From Macrostomum hystrix (lineage: Eukaryota; Platyhelminthes; Macrostomidae), in contig CATNEN010000005.1 in NCBI GenBank assembly GCA_950097015.1, positions 3,339,501-3,403,500 of the forward strand: a DNA stretch of 64,000 nucleotides, written 5' to 3'. Shown here in pieces: positions 11,801 to 22,738 of the stretch. A program made the translations under genes and the position numbers. Within the stretch, counting starts at the first letter, position 1. Every line of letters begins with the position of its first letter. Under the pieces are notes generated by a model. That model saw nothing but the letters and a program-made list of their open reading frames with translations. It was not told where the DNA came from and did no database searches.

Positions 11801-14440
11801 GTTCGCGGCTTTATCCAGTTTGTGCTCAACCCCATCTACCAGGTGAGCAATTTGTTTAACAATTAGCTTAAAAAAACTGCGCTTTGCTTGTAAGGATGAC
11901 CTTATACTGCCCCAGGCTAATGCAGCGAAATAGCTGCAATTGACGATTCAGTTTATCTGATGCGGAGCGCATATTGTTATTTTGTACTTTACTAATATTT
12001 TTTCCTTATTGTGATGACCTTATACTGCCCCAGGCTAATGCAGCGAAATAGCTGTAATTGATGATTCAGTCTGTCTGAAATTAAATTTATACAATGCTTG
12101 TTTTGTTCTATACAAAAAATAATGTCCTAATTGTGATGACCTTATACTGCCCCAGGCTAATGCAGCGAAATAGCTGCAATTGATGATTCAGTCTGTCTGA
12201 AATTAAGTTTATACAATGCTTGTTTTGTTCTATACAAAAAATAATGTCCTAATTGTGATGACCTTATACTGCCCCAGGCTAATGCTGCGAATTAGCTGCA
12301 ATTGATGATTCAGTCTGTCTGACAACTAGTTACTTGTCTCTTTAGCCAAATAATTTCAAAGTTATTAGTTTTGTAAGTTCAAAACTAGTTTATGCTATTC
12401 ATATTTTTACACCCCAGGTATTCGAAGTGGTGATGGAGAAGCCGGCCGAGGAGGGCCTGAAGCTGGCCGAGAAGATGAACATCAAGCTGGACGCTGAGGA
12501 GCGCGAGCTGCGGGACAAGCCTCTGCTGAAGGTGATGATGCGCAAGTGGCTGCCGGCCGGCGACACCCTGCTGCAGATGATTGCTATCCACCTGCCATCG
12601 CCAGTGACCTCCCAGCGCTACCGCATGGAGCTGCTGTACGAGGGACCGCACGACGACGAAGCCGCCGTCGGCATCAAGACCTGCGACCCGAAGGCGCCGC
12701 TGATGATGTACATCTCCAAGATGGTGCCCACCTCCGATAAGGGCCGCTTCTACGCCTTCGGCCGTGTGTTCTCCGGTGTTGTCAGCGCCAACAAGGTGCG
12801 CATCATGGGCCCCAACTACACGCCCGGCAAGAAGGACGACCTGTTTGAGAAGAGCATCCAGCGCACCATCCTCATGATGGGCCGTTACACCGAGCCGATC
12901 GAGGACGTGCCCTGCGGCAACATCTGCGGATTGGTTGGCGTCGATCAGTTCCTGGTCAAAACCGGCACCATCACGACATTCGCCGCTGCGCACAACATGC
13001 GCGTCATGAAGTTCAGCGTGTCGCCCGTCGTTCGCGTCGCCGTGGACTGCAAGAACCCGTCCGATCTGCCCAAGCTGGTTGAGGGCCTGAAGCGACTGGC
13101 CAAGTCCGACCCCATGGTGCAGATCTACAACGAGGAGTCCGGTGAGCACATCATCGCCGGAGCTGGCGAGCTGCATCTCGAGATCTGCCTGAAGGATCTA
13201 GAGGAGGATCACGCTCAGATCCCAATCAAGACTGGCGATCCTGTGGTGTCCTACCGCGAGACTGTCACCAATGAGAGCAACCAGGTTTGGCTTTGAGTCT
13301 TTCATCTTCGTAGTATGATGTTCTATTTACCTTTTTGAGACCCTTTTTTTATTTCCTATCCTTCTCCCCAAGGTGGTGCTGTCCAAATCGCCGAACAAGC
13401 ACAACCGCCTGTACATGAAGGCCCGTCCGCTAGACGAGGACCTCAGCAAAGACATCGACGATGGCAAGATTGCGCCGCGTCAGGACGTCAAGGACCGCGG
13501 CCGCATCCTGGCCGACACCTACAACTGGGACGTCACCGAGGCCCGCAAGATCTGGTGCTTCGGCCCGGACACCAACGGCCCCAACCTGGTTGTTGACGTC
13601 ACCAAGGGTGTGCAGTACCTGGCTGAGATCAAGGACAGCGTCGTTGCCGCCTTCCAGTGGGCCACCAAGGAGGGCGTCCTCTGCGACGAGAACATGCGCG
13701 GCTGCCGCTTCGACATCGCTGACGTAACGCTCCACACTGACGCCATTCACCGCGGCGGCGGTCAGATCATCCCGACCGCCAGGCGCTGCTTCTACGCCGC
13801 CGTTCTGACCGCTGAGCCAGCCCTGCTTGAACCAGTCTACCTGTGCGAGATCCAGTGCCCGGAGAATGCCGTCGGAGGCATCTACGGTGTCCTCAATCGT
13901 CGTCGCGGTGTTGTGTTCTCCGAGGAGCAGGTGAGTTTTGTCTTTGAATTGATCATTCAGTTAAATTGTTCATTATTATGGTTATGATGACTTTATACTG
14001 CCCCAGGCTGATGCGCTTCTACTTGACCGCAGTTGCTGATTCAGTTTGTCTGATAAGCCCCCAAATAAATGTGGCCTCGCCGCGGAATCGAGCTCACGTG
14101 CCAGAGGCTAGCGACCATTTAACTAACCATAAATAATCCAGCAAAAGCTTATAATTATATTTATTCCACCCATCATTGAACATCTCAGGTGACCGGCACT
14201 CCGATGTTCATCGTCAAGGCCCACCTGCCTGTTAACGAGAGCTTCGGCTTCACCTCCGACCTGCGTCAGGCCACGGGTGGCCAGGCCTTCCCGCAGTGCG
14301 TCTTCGACCACTGGCAGGTGATGCCAGGCGATCCCCTGACTAGCGGCACCAAACCCTACCAGATTGTGTTGGACACTCGCAAGCGCAAGGGCCTGCAGGA
14401 GGGTGTGCCGCCGCTTGATCGTTTCCTGGACAAGCTCTAA
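8854..14440 (+). CDS. EEF2: eukaryotic elongation factor 2, 6 coding exons
   Basis: Exons: 8854-8856 (only the ATG, followed by gtaag), 10773-11138, 11339-11842, 12418-13284, 13373-13930, 14189-14440. All introns are phase 0 GT-AG, and the product is 849 residues, near the usual 850-860. It catalyses GTP-dependent ribosomal translocation in the cytosol. Visible motifs: G1 loop AHVDHGKST (26-34); switch I region [12 protein letters not shown] with the Thr (57 counting Met) equivalent to the eEF2-kinase site Thr56; G3 DSPGH; G4 NKMD; and DAIHRGGGQ with His706 as the diphthamide acceptor. The C-terminus FLDKL is as expected. Coding exons are GC-rich with strong codon bias, as for a highly expressed gene, against AT-rich introns. 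Three introns carry snoRNA genes. Identification is essentially certain. Confidence 0.98.
9812..10241. repeat. 161-bp near-perfect inverted repeat (foldback element) in eEF2 intron 1
   Basis: Left arm 9812-9972 and right arm 10081-10241 are reverse complements over about 161 bp. I see one mismatch (cagcacggttaac versus its partner reading cagcaccgttaac). The 108-bp loop is unrelated to the arms. The near-identity implies recent origin or copy-correction. It could be a foldback or MITE-type element; I found no clear target-site duplication. The eEF2 pre-mRNA would carry it as a long hairpin. Confidence 0.93.
11182..11252 (+). ncRNA. C/D-box snoRNA copy 1, eEF2 intron 2
   Basis: C box GTGATGA (11187-11193), D' box CTGA (11210-11213), D box CTGA (11244-11247), and flanking A-rich and T-rich bases that can pair as the terminal stem. 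The bases before D' read TACTGCCCCAGT, which can pair with ACTGGGGCGGTA of 28S rRNA (the P-loop helix) with one G-U pair. This is the most diverged copy: the segment between D' and D differs from the others, but the D guide TTCAGTTTGT is kept. Confidence 0.82.
11888..11965 (+). ncRNA. C/D-box snoRNA copy 2, eEF2 intron 3
   Basis: Same guide core (TACTGCCCCAG) and D box CTGA (11957-11960). The C box reads AGGATGA (11893-11899), one base off the consensus, and D' reads CTAA (11917-11920). It may be a weak or inactive copy. Confidence 0.7.
12006..12083 (+). ncRNA. C/D-box snoRNA copy 3, eEF2 intron 3
   Basis: C box GTGATGA (12011-12017), guide TACTGCCCCAG before D' CTAA, C' box TTGATGA, guide TTCAGTCTGT, D box CTGA (12075-12078). 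It is nearly identical to copies 4 and 5, with which it forms a tandem series at 122-bp spacing. Confidence 0.83.
12128..12205 (+). ncRNA. C/D-box snoRNA copy 4, eEF2 intron 3
   Basis: C box GTGATGA (12133-12139), the same two guides, C' TTGATGA, D box CTGA (12197-12200). It lies exactly 122 bp after copy 3, and the flanking intron sequence is duplicated with it. Confidence 0.83.
12250..12327 (+). ncRNA. C/D-box snoRNA copy 5, eEF2 intron 3
   Basis: C box GTGATGA (12255-12261), the same guides, D box CTGA (12319-12322). It differs from copy 4 by a few bases in the stretch between D' and C'. It lies 122 bp after copy 4 and about 95 bp before the acceptor of intron 3. Confidence 0.83.
13978..14058 (+). 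ncRNA. C/D-box snoRNA copy 6, eEF2 intron 5
   Basis: C box ATGATGA (13984-13990), guide TACTGCCCCAG, D' CTGA (14008-14011), guide TTCAGTTTGT, D box CTGA (14050-14053). The middle segment is longer and diverged, yet both guides are intact, which argues for selection on the guides. Confidence 0.82.
14058..14112 (-). mobile_element. SINE family A head fragment in eEF2 intron 5
   Basis: The piece aaatgtggcctcgccgcgga followed by atcgagctc matches, in reverse, the tRNA-like part of family A (compare 45230-45260). It directly follows snoRNA copy 6. Confidence 0.65.
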
Positions 14441-16703
14441 ATAACTGACAATCGGATTTGACACTTCCATCAGTGCGTTGATTCCGAATCGAATGATAAG
14501 CTGGGAGAGAAAATCTAGGCAAAAATTTTAATCCAGATACTTATTCCAATCAAATGGGATCAAAATTACTGGGCTGGAATTTTTAAACTTCTCCAGCCAT
14601 GGCCGACTTCTGAGTAGAGAGAGAGACTTAAGAGACACCTGAATGAAATATTTAAACAAGAACGAGAAACTAATTTAATCAATTCTTCTGCTTTCTTGTG
14701 TTGGCACGCTTGTTCGACAGTCCCGTTAATTTGATTTCGGTTAACGACAAACAAATCGGGCCTGTTCAAATTCATTGGAAAGATGATGACCGAAATAATA
14801 AAAGAAATAATTTGGAAGAAATCTATTGACTGTTTGTCTTAATACTATTTTTTAAAGTCTTTCTTCTTTTCTTGAAAGAATCCTACACAGTAATCAGTTT
14901 ATTTTCTGCTGCCAGCCATTGTACTTGTGTAATCTGCTAGATTTGGTTGGAAAAAATATCGATCGATCAAACTTTAGACTGAGCTACAACTTCACAATTG
15001 TGCGTGTTTGGGAAGTCGTGTAAGGAAAGAATTGACTGAGAGTTCTTCCTCTTTACCCTATGGTTAATATGTACAGCTACTGCAAATGCACTCAGTATTT
15101 AGCTATATTCTCTCTTACCCATAATCTATTCGACTTCTATTCTCGTATAGAAGACACGGCTTGCTCCAAGCATTGCTTGTCAACCTTTTGGGAGTAACGC
15201 AAGCTGACACCCTAAAAAGCGATAGTAATATACAGATCAAAATATACGCTGTACATAAAGCATAAAAATACTATACTTAATCTTAATAACTTTTGTGAGT
15301 AAATTATAAGCAGTGTAACGAGTCGAAAGAAATAAAGCTAAGTTTTTGTTTACTTCACGTCAAGGCTCTAACAAAGAAGTTATTTCGAACAAAACGATGC
15401 TGATTTAAGCGACTTCATCGCATGTGTTTTTTTTCACGTACCTAAATTTGACAGCTGAATAAAAAAGTACGTGTCTACTAATAACACGTATACAGCGAGA
15501 AATAATTCATTCGCTTGATTTTGAGTCTATTGTTAGACTAGAGCACATGTTACATGCAGCCTCGATAAGCACAATAATAATTAACAGAAGGACAAAATCT
15601 GTTTATTGCTTGATGTACGGGTATCGAGTGCATATATTTTGATACTAGACGTGGTATTAGCAATAGCATTGGGAATAGCTTTTCTGGATTCAAGCTCACG
15701 GCTTGTTTAGTTTCCGTTCACGGCTTTTCATAAGAAAAACATTAATCTGTGTAAGGATGCATAGTTTAAAGCAGTTTTATTATTGCAAGTACATATTTAG
15801 CGCTAGTTCCTAGCTTATTATTCTATACTAAGAAATTTTTTGTTAGTTCAAGCTAGTTGTTATGGTCACAATCGAGTCAATGTAAAGTATTTATTTTGCC
15901 GTAAATTCGAAGTCGTGTGAAATAACTGTTTTAACTTTTTAAGTCAGTTAAAGTTGTCTAAAAATGAACATTGTTTGCTTTAATTGTCGAAAAAAAGAAC
16001 TTTAAATACAGAAAAAACTAAAATTTCATTATTTAAAATTGCAAGCGCATTTTTTATATGGATAATAATATTTAGTGCTGCACACTTGACACTTGTTAGC
16101 TACTTAGTTATAGTTTGAATGATTTTCTTCACTCTAAGACATAAATATCATAAGTACTTCTAATATGTTTTCATGTCAGTTTTCTTTCAACTAATAAAAA
16201 CTGCGAAAAAACACCCTTTTTTGCCCGAGCATTATTTTTTTATGCATATAGCCCATTTGAATTTTTACGAAAACTTTAATATAATAGGCTCCTTGCTATA
16301 TATATTATGACTGTAGTTTCTATGGTATAATAATTGTGCTTTTAAATAAATTTCATAATAATTCATATTAGTGCTGTAGGAAGTAAAACAAGAAAACTTT
16401 GTTGGCCTTTTAGTTGAATAAAATAAATTAAATGAGATATTTTAAACCCGATGAAGTTTTCTGTTTCTATTATTCTTTTAGTTCTTTTTTACTAAATGAT
16501 TTTTCAAATTGTAATACCAGGTATAAAATGTACAATTATATATAGCATTCTTTCTGTCGTTTTGTATTTCTCCTAATTTATTAATTTTCGGACTCGACTC
16601 TATCTAAAATATCTTTCCATAACCCCTATTGAATAACTACAACTGATTTGTAGCTTGCTGATTCCCATTGATATTTTGCAGCTTGAAAGCAAAAACATCA
16701 ATC
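14441..16703. other. eEF2 3' UTR, then 1.9 kb without a recognised gene
   Basis: A polyadenylation signal AATAAA lies at 14797-14802, so the eEF2 3' UTR is probably about 380 nt. From about 14830 to 16680 the sequence is AT-rich with only short open frames. I see no repeat family, RNA gene or conserved coding signal. The end should contain the promoter of the TIR gene. Confidence 0.6.
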
Positions 16704-19118
16704 ATGGGTCACGTGATGCTCTCTTACCAGTGGGACAAGCAGCCTCTAGTCAAGAGGGTTTACGAGGTCCTACAATCGCAGGGCATCGCTGTGTGGATGG
16801 ACATTCAAGGTGGCATGAGCAGAAACATTAACGACAGGTGAGAGACAGTTTTATCTATTAAAACACTGTTGAAATGACATGGAAAAATTGATCATTTTGT
16901 ATTGTTGCTGTTTCAAAATTCTGTTAGCATGGCCGAAGGCGTTGACAACGCAGCCGTCGTCTGTCCATTCCTCACCGCCAAGTACCAGGAGTCGAAGAAC
17001 TGCAAGAAGGAGCTGAATTACGCTGACGCACGCGACGTTCCAATCGTGCCAGCCATGGCCGAACTGAAGTTCAAAGCTACTGGCTGGCTTGGCGTCATCA
17101 CCGCCGGCCTGCTGTGGATGGATTTTCGTCGCGACGAAGCGTTCGACAACAGCATCGTGTCACTGACCAAGGAGATAATCCACGCGGCCGGAGATAAGCT
17201 GAAGATTACCCAGCCGAGTCCAGCTCAGGCGCCGGCAATGAAAATCGATCTGGTGCAGAAGCCAGGCAGAGCTTTCAAGCACAGCCAGATGGGAAAATAT
17301 CTGGCCGAGTCTGGTGAGAACTACTCAAAGGACCTTCTTCTATTGCTGTGTCAGTTGTTAGACAAAGAGTTCGTCAAAGTGTTAGACAGCTAGGTATCAA
17401 GTGTTAGACAGGTGTCAAGTGTTAGACAGCTAGGTATCAAGTGTTAGACAGGTGTCAAGTGTTAGACAGGTGTCAAGTGTTAGACAGGTATCAAGTGTTA
17501 GACAGGTATCAAGTGTTAGACAGGTATCAAGTGTTAGACAGGTGTCAAGTGTTAGGCAGGTGTCAAGTGTTAGATAGGTATCAAGTGTTAGACAGGTATC
17601 AAGTGTTAGACAGATGTCAAGTGTTAGATAGGTGTCAAGTGTTAGACAGGTGTCAAGTGTTAGACAGGTGTCAAGTGTTCAATAGTTTCACCGCTAAACA
17701 CCGCAAAGCTGACACCCAACTGCAGGTGAAGTCAAGTATCACCAGGCTAGCGGCAGTCGCAGTACTTTGGTGCTGCGAGACACACCGGAGGACACGAGCT
17801 ACTGGGAGGAGACTAAAGCGGAGTCTAAGTCTGAGATTCACTTTTTCCGCAATTATCACACCAAGCAGTATCTGGGTGAGTTTGAACTTTAACAGATGTC
17901 TGCGATATTTCAAATTAAATTTGAGTGTTACTCCTCAGTTCTCAAAACATGACATTCCAAAACCTGACATTCCTAAAACCTGGCATTCTCAAAACCTGAC
18001 ATTCTCAAAGCCTGAATTCAAAAACCCGACATTCTCTCTCAAAGCCTGACATTCCAAAACCTGACATTCTCAAAGCCTGACATTCTCAAAGCCTGACATT
18101 CCTAAAACCTGGCATTCTCAAAACCTGACATTCTTAAAGCCTGAATTCGAAAACCTGACATTCTCTCTCAAAGCCTGACATTCCAAAACCTGACATTCTC
18201 AAAGCCTGACATTCCAAAACCAGACATTCCCAAAACATGACATTCCCAGAACCTAACAATCCAAAACCTGATATTCCAAAACCTGACATTCCCAAAACCT
18301 AACATTCCAAAACCTGACATTCCCAAAACCTAACATTCCAGAACCTGACATTCCCAGAACCTGACATTCCAAAACCTGACATTCCCAGAACCTGACATTC
18401 CAAAACCTGACATTCCCAGAACCAGACATTCCCAGAACCTGACATTCCCAGAACCAGACATTCCCAGAACCAGACATTCCCAGAACCTGACATTCCCAGA
18501 ACCAAACATTCCAAAACCTGACATTCCCAAAACCTAACATTCCAAAACCTGACATTCCCAAAACCTAACATTCCCAGAAACTGACATTCCAAAACCTAAC
18601 ATTCCCAGAACCTAACATTCCCAGAACCAGACATTCCTAGAACCTGACATTCCCAGAACCTAACATTCCAAAACCTGAAATTCCCAGAACCTGACATTCC
18701 CAGAACCTGACATTCCCAGAACCTAACATTCTCAAAGCCTGACATTCTAAAATCTAAAATTCTTAAAGACATTTCCAAAACCCGACATTCAAAAAAACCT
18801 TTTACTTTCTGACAAACCTAGCATTCTCAAATCTCGACGTCTTCAGAATCCTGTCAGTCAACCTGCAATGCTTAAATCACTCAATCGCTTAATATTGAAT
18901 TCGCTATAGGCTACGATCCGAACGGGGACTACATCTACACCAAGGGTCAGCACTACGGCGCCGAAGAGTGGCTACTGATCTCGGACGAAGAGTCCACGGA
19001 CGGTCGCAGGGCGGTTGTGATTTTCGCCAAATACGGCCAACGCTATTTGGCAATTCGCAATGGCCAACTGACCGGAGTTACAAGCAAGGGACCGGATTGT
19101 GTCTGGTATCTGGAGTAG
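16704..19118 (+). CDS. TIR-domain protein with fascin-like C-terminal domain, 4 exons
   Basis: Exons 16704-16837, 16928-17313, 17726-17875, 18910-19118 join in frame (phases 2, 1, 1) to 292 residues ending in TAG. Residues 4-140 form a TIR domain: HVMLSYQWDKQ, then a helix, then GIAVWMDIQGGMS, then NAAVVCPFLTAKYQES, then CKKELNYA, then a WLG segment. Glu73 in KKELNYA lies where NAD-cleaving TIRs such as SARM1 carry the catalytic glutamate. Residues 150-292 (KYLAESG, FFRNYHTKQYLGYDPNG, FAKYGQRYLAIRNGQL, then VWYLE) have the short repeated pattern of fascin-like beta-trefoils. There is no signal peptide, membrane span, death or LRR domain, so it is a free cytosolic TIR protein. Substrate or partner is unknown. 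Introns 2 and 3 hold minisatellites. Confidence 0.8.
17373..17682. repeat. 18-bp minisatellite in TIR intron 2
   Basis: About 17 copies of gtgtcaagtgttagacag, with the first bases varying between gtgtc and gtatc. The array begins 60 bp after the exon 2 donor and ends about 45 bp before exon 3. Confidence 0.95.
17938..18795. repeat. 16-bp minisatellite in TIR intron 3
   Basis: About 50 degenerate copies of a 16-bp unit (cccagaacctgacatt). The first part is richer in variants with cctaaaacctggcattctc; the middle is more regular. It fills most of the intron. Confidence 0.93.
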
Positions 19119-19671
19119 TTGCCTGAATTCGTCAATTATCTGACACAGCTGATCTAGAAGCTATCGATAAATCAATCCATTTTGTCGAGAAACATGAAAA
19201 ACATTTGTTTAAGTGGACAGACTTTTCAGAACGCACTTGAAAAACAAATCAAAATTCTAACTTCGCTATTTAACCATATTTTCACAATTTTCAATGCACC
19301 AGAAAAAAAAATTTTTTCTCTCAGTGTTTTGGTCGATTGTCTACATTTTTCTATAAATTAGTTAATAAATAGATCTTATTGCCTTCTGCGTGATAGATTC
19401 TTAAAAGCACCATGACCTTGTAATTTATTCAACCATTTTTTTATTTCTTTTGCTTCATTCTAGAAATCAAGCAGTTTCTAGTCAGGTCATAGACAATTAA
19501 CTAATTGCTAAATTTCATTATTGCCACATTACCAACAAAATAAATGCTATCGATTCACACACTTTTTATATCGTCTTATCAAACAATTAACTTATTAGCA
19601 CAGCTCATAAAAGGGCAAATTGCTAATATAGAATTGCATTTCTATCAGATTTTGATATAAACGTTGTCAAG
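19119..19671. other. TIR gene 3' region
   Basis: AT-rich, no open frame of note. A polyadenylation signal AATAAA at 19364-19369 is a plausible end for the TIR mRNA; another copy lies near 19539. Confidence 0.5.
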
Positions 19672-21637
19672 AGGAGTGGAGAAAGAATGTTCACTGATGT
19701 TTGACTTGGTGATAAGGAGAAAGAATGTTCACTGATGTTTGACTTGGTGATGAGGAGAAAGAATGTACATTGATGGTTGACTTGGTGATGAGGAGAAAGA
19801 ATGTACATTGATGGTTGACTTGGTGATGAGGAGAAAGAATGTACATTGATGTTTGGCTATGTGATGAGGAGAAAGAATGTACATTGATGTTTGACTTGGT
19901 GATGAGGAGAAAGAATGTACATTGATGTTTGACTTGGTGATGAGGAGAAAGAATGTACACTGATGTTTGGCTTGGTGATGAGGAGAAAGAATGTACATTG
20001 ATGTTTGGCTATGTGATGAGGAGAAATAATGTACATTGATGTTTGACTTGGTGATGAGGAGAAAGAATGTACATTGATGTTTGACTTGGTGATGAGGAGA
20101 AAGAATGTACACTGATGTTTGGCTTGGTGATGAGGAGAAAGAATGTACATTGATGTTTGGCTATGTGATGAGGAGAAAGAATGTACATTGATGTTTGACT
20201 TGGTGATGAGGAGAAAGAATGTACATTGATGTTTGACTTGGTGATGAGGAGAAAGAATGTACATTGATGTTTGGCTTGGTGATGAGGAGAAAGAATGTAC
20301 ATTGATGTTTGCTTTGGTGATGAGGAGAAAGAATGTACACTGATGTTTGGCTTGGTGATGAGGAGAAAGAATGTACACTGATGTTTGGCTTGGTGATGAG
20401 GAGAAAGAATGTACACTGATGTTTGGCTTGGTGATAAAGAGAAAGAATGTACATTGATGTTTGACTAGGTGATGAGGAGTAAGAATGTACATTGGTGTTT
20501 GGCTTGGTGATGAGGAGAAAGAATGTACATTGGTGTTTGGCTTGGTGATGAGGAGAAAGAATGTACATTGATGTTTGGCTTGGTGATGAGGAGAAAGAAT
20601 GTACATTGATGTTTGGCTTGGTGATGAGGAGAAAGAATGTACATTGATGTTTGGCTTGGTGATGAGGAGAAAGAATGTACACTGATGTTTGGCTTGGTGA
20701 TAAAGAGAAAGAATGTACATTGATGTTTGACTAGGTGATGAGGAGTAAGAATGTACATTGGTGTTTGGCTTGGTGATGAGGAGAAAGAATGTTCACTGAT
20801 GTTTGGCTTGGTGATGAGGAGAAAGAATGTACATTGATGTTTGGCTTGGTGATGAGGAGAAAGAATGTACATTGATGTTTGGCTTGGTGATGAGGAGAAA
20901 GAATGTACACTGATGTTTGGCTTGGTGATGAGGAGAAAGAATGTTCACTGATGTTTGGCTTGGTGATAAGGAGAAAGAATGTACACTGATGTTTGGCTTG
21001 GTGATGAGGAGAAAGAATGTACACTGATGTTTGGCTTGGTGATGAGGAGAAAGAATGTACACTGATGTTTGGCTTGGTGATGAGGAGAAAGAATGTACAT
21101 TGATGTTTGGCTTGGTGATGAGGAGTAAGAATGTACATTGGTGTTTGGCTTGGTGATGAGGAGAAAGAATGTTCACTGATGTTTGGCTTGGTGATGAGGA
21201 GAAAGAATGTACATTGATGTTTGGCTTGGTGATGAGGAGAAAGAATGTTCACTGATGTTTGGCTTGGTGATGAGGAGAAAGAATGTACATTGATGTTTGG
21301 CTTGGTGAAGAGGAGAAAGAATGTACATTGATGTTTGGCTTGGTGAAGAGGAGAAAGAATGTACATTGATGTTTGGCTATGTGATGAGGAGAAAGAATGT
21401 ACATTGATGTTTGGCTTGGTGAAGAGGAGAAAGAATGTACACTGATGTTTGGCTTGGTGAAGAGGAGAAAGAATGTACATTGATGTTTGGCTATGTGATG
21501 AGGAGAAAGAATGTACATTGATGTTTGGCTTGGTGATGAGGAGAAAGAATGTACACTGATGTTTGGCTTGGTGAAGAGGAGAAAGAATGTACACTGATGT
21601 TTGGCTTGGTGAAGAGGAGAAAGAATGTACATTGAGC
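19672..21637. repeat. 38-bp minisatellite, about 52 copies
   Basis: Tandem units with the core gaggagaaagaatgtacatt followed by gatgtttggcttggtgat. Variants (tacac for tacat, ttgac for ttggc, gaagagg for gatgagg) recur in blocks, for example the tatgtgatgagg version every few units in two zones. That pattern indicates multi-unit duplication. It lies downstream of the TIR gene. Confidence 0.96.
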
Positions 21638-22239
21638 AATAAAAAAGACAAACTTCAAACTTATTTAAAATTACTTGGTTATATAAACACTTAGCGACAA
21701 ATATATATGCGCAGCAGTGATAATTTTTTTCCAAAAGTGGCATTCAGTCCGCTTATTTAACTGAAATCAAACTTATAATTTCTGAATTTAACAGAATCAT
21801 CGCATTTTGGATTTGATTTAGTCCGAGCTATGAGCGCATACAAAGTGCATTCGTTTTAAAAACAGTGTCGGCAAAGTCGATAATATTGTGTTGTAAAAAA
21901 TCACTGCACTAGCAAAGAGCATGCAATTTTGTGAATCATATTAACGTGTCAACAGAGAGCTAAAGTTAATTAATACTTTAAGTAAACAAAAAATAGTAAA
22001 GCATTTTATTGATCATATAATCTCAACTACTTTACTGAAAAAAAGTACTTCGAAAAAACTATATTTCTGTTCGAAGTTTACGTTTGTTGAGTGAATTTTT
22101 TAAAAGTCAGGAGTATAATATGTACACATAACTGACTATGCCTCAAGCTGTTTAAGCTTTGCATTTGGCTAACGCAGCGCCTTAAAAATAAGATACTGAG
22201 CTCAGGGACTGTCCGAGTGGCTCCGGGGGTTGGCGGAGG
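21638..22239. other. AT-rich spacer
   Basis: About 600 bp between two related arrays. No coding sequence, RNA gene or repeat recognised. Confidence 0.6.
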
Positions 22240-22738
22240 GGAGAAATAATGGGCATTGCGGTCTGGTAGTTAGCCGAGTACAAAAAGAATGTACATTGGA
22301 GTCACGGAGTTGCGCACGGGAGAACAAATGTACATTGGGGTCTAGGGTTGGTGGAAGGGAGAAAGAATGTACATTGGGGTCTAGGGTTGGTGGAGGGGAG
22401 AAAGAATGTACACTGGGGTCTAGGGTTGGTGGAGGGGAGGAAGAATGTATGTTGGGGTCTGGCTGTTGGCAGAGGGAAGAAAGAATGTACATCGGGTCGG
22501 AGGAGCTGGCGAAGTGGAGAAAGAATGTACATTGTGGTCTGGGGTTTGTTGGAGGGGAGAAAGAATTGTACATTGGGGTCTAGGGGTTGGCGGAGGGGAG
22601 AAAGAATGTACATTGGGGTCTAGGGGTTGGTGGAGGGGAGAAAGAATTGTACATCGGGGTCTGGGGTTGGCGGAGGGGAGAAAGAATGTACATTGGGGTC
22701 TAGGGGTTGGTGGAGGGAAGAAAGAATGTACATTCAGA
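22240..22738. repeat. 39-bp minisatellite related to the neighbouring 38-bp array
   Basis: About 12 units with gagaaagaatgtacattggg followed by gtctaggggttggtgga. The segment gagaaagaatgtacattg is the same as in the array at 19672-21637; the rest of the unit differs. Unit length varies (38-40 bp), with an occasional extra t in gaattgtac. Confidence 0.92.

Noticed and set aside
12385-13176. 263-codon frame opposite eEF2 exon 4
   Set aside because: Shadow of a GC-rich, strongly biased coding exon; the plus strand is certain eEF2.
16704-17313. Toll-like receptor or MyD88
   Set aside because: No LRR, transmembrane segment or death domain in the complete four-exon frame.
19691-21743. Many overlapping reading frames with Ser/His-rich repeats
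   Set aside because: Products of the 38-bp array: three units return to the same frame, so all frames stay open. No start context, no flanking exon.
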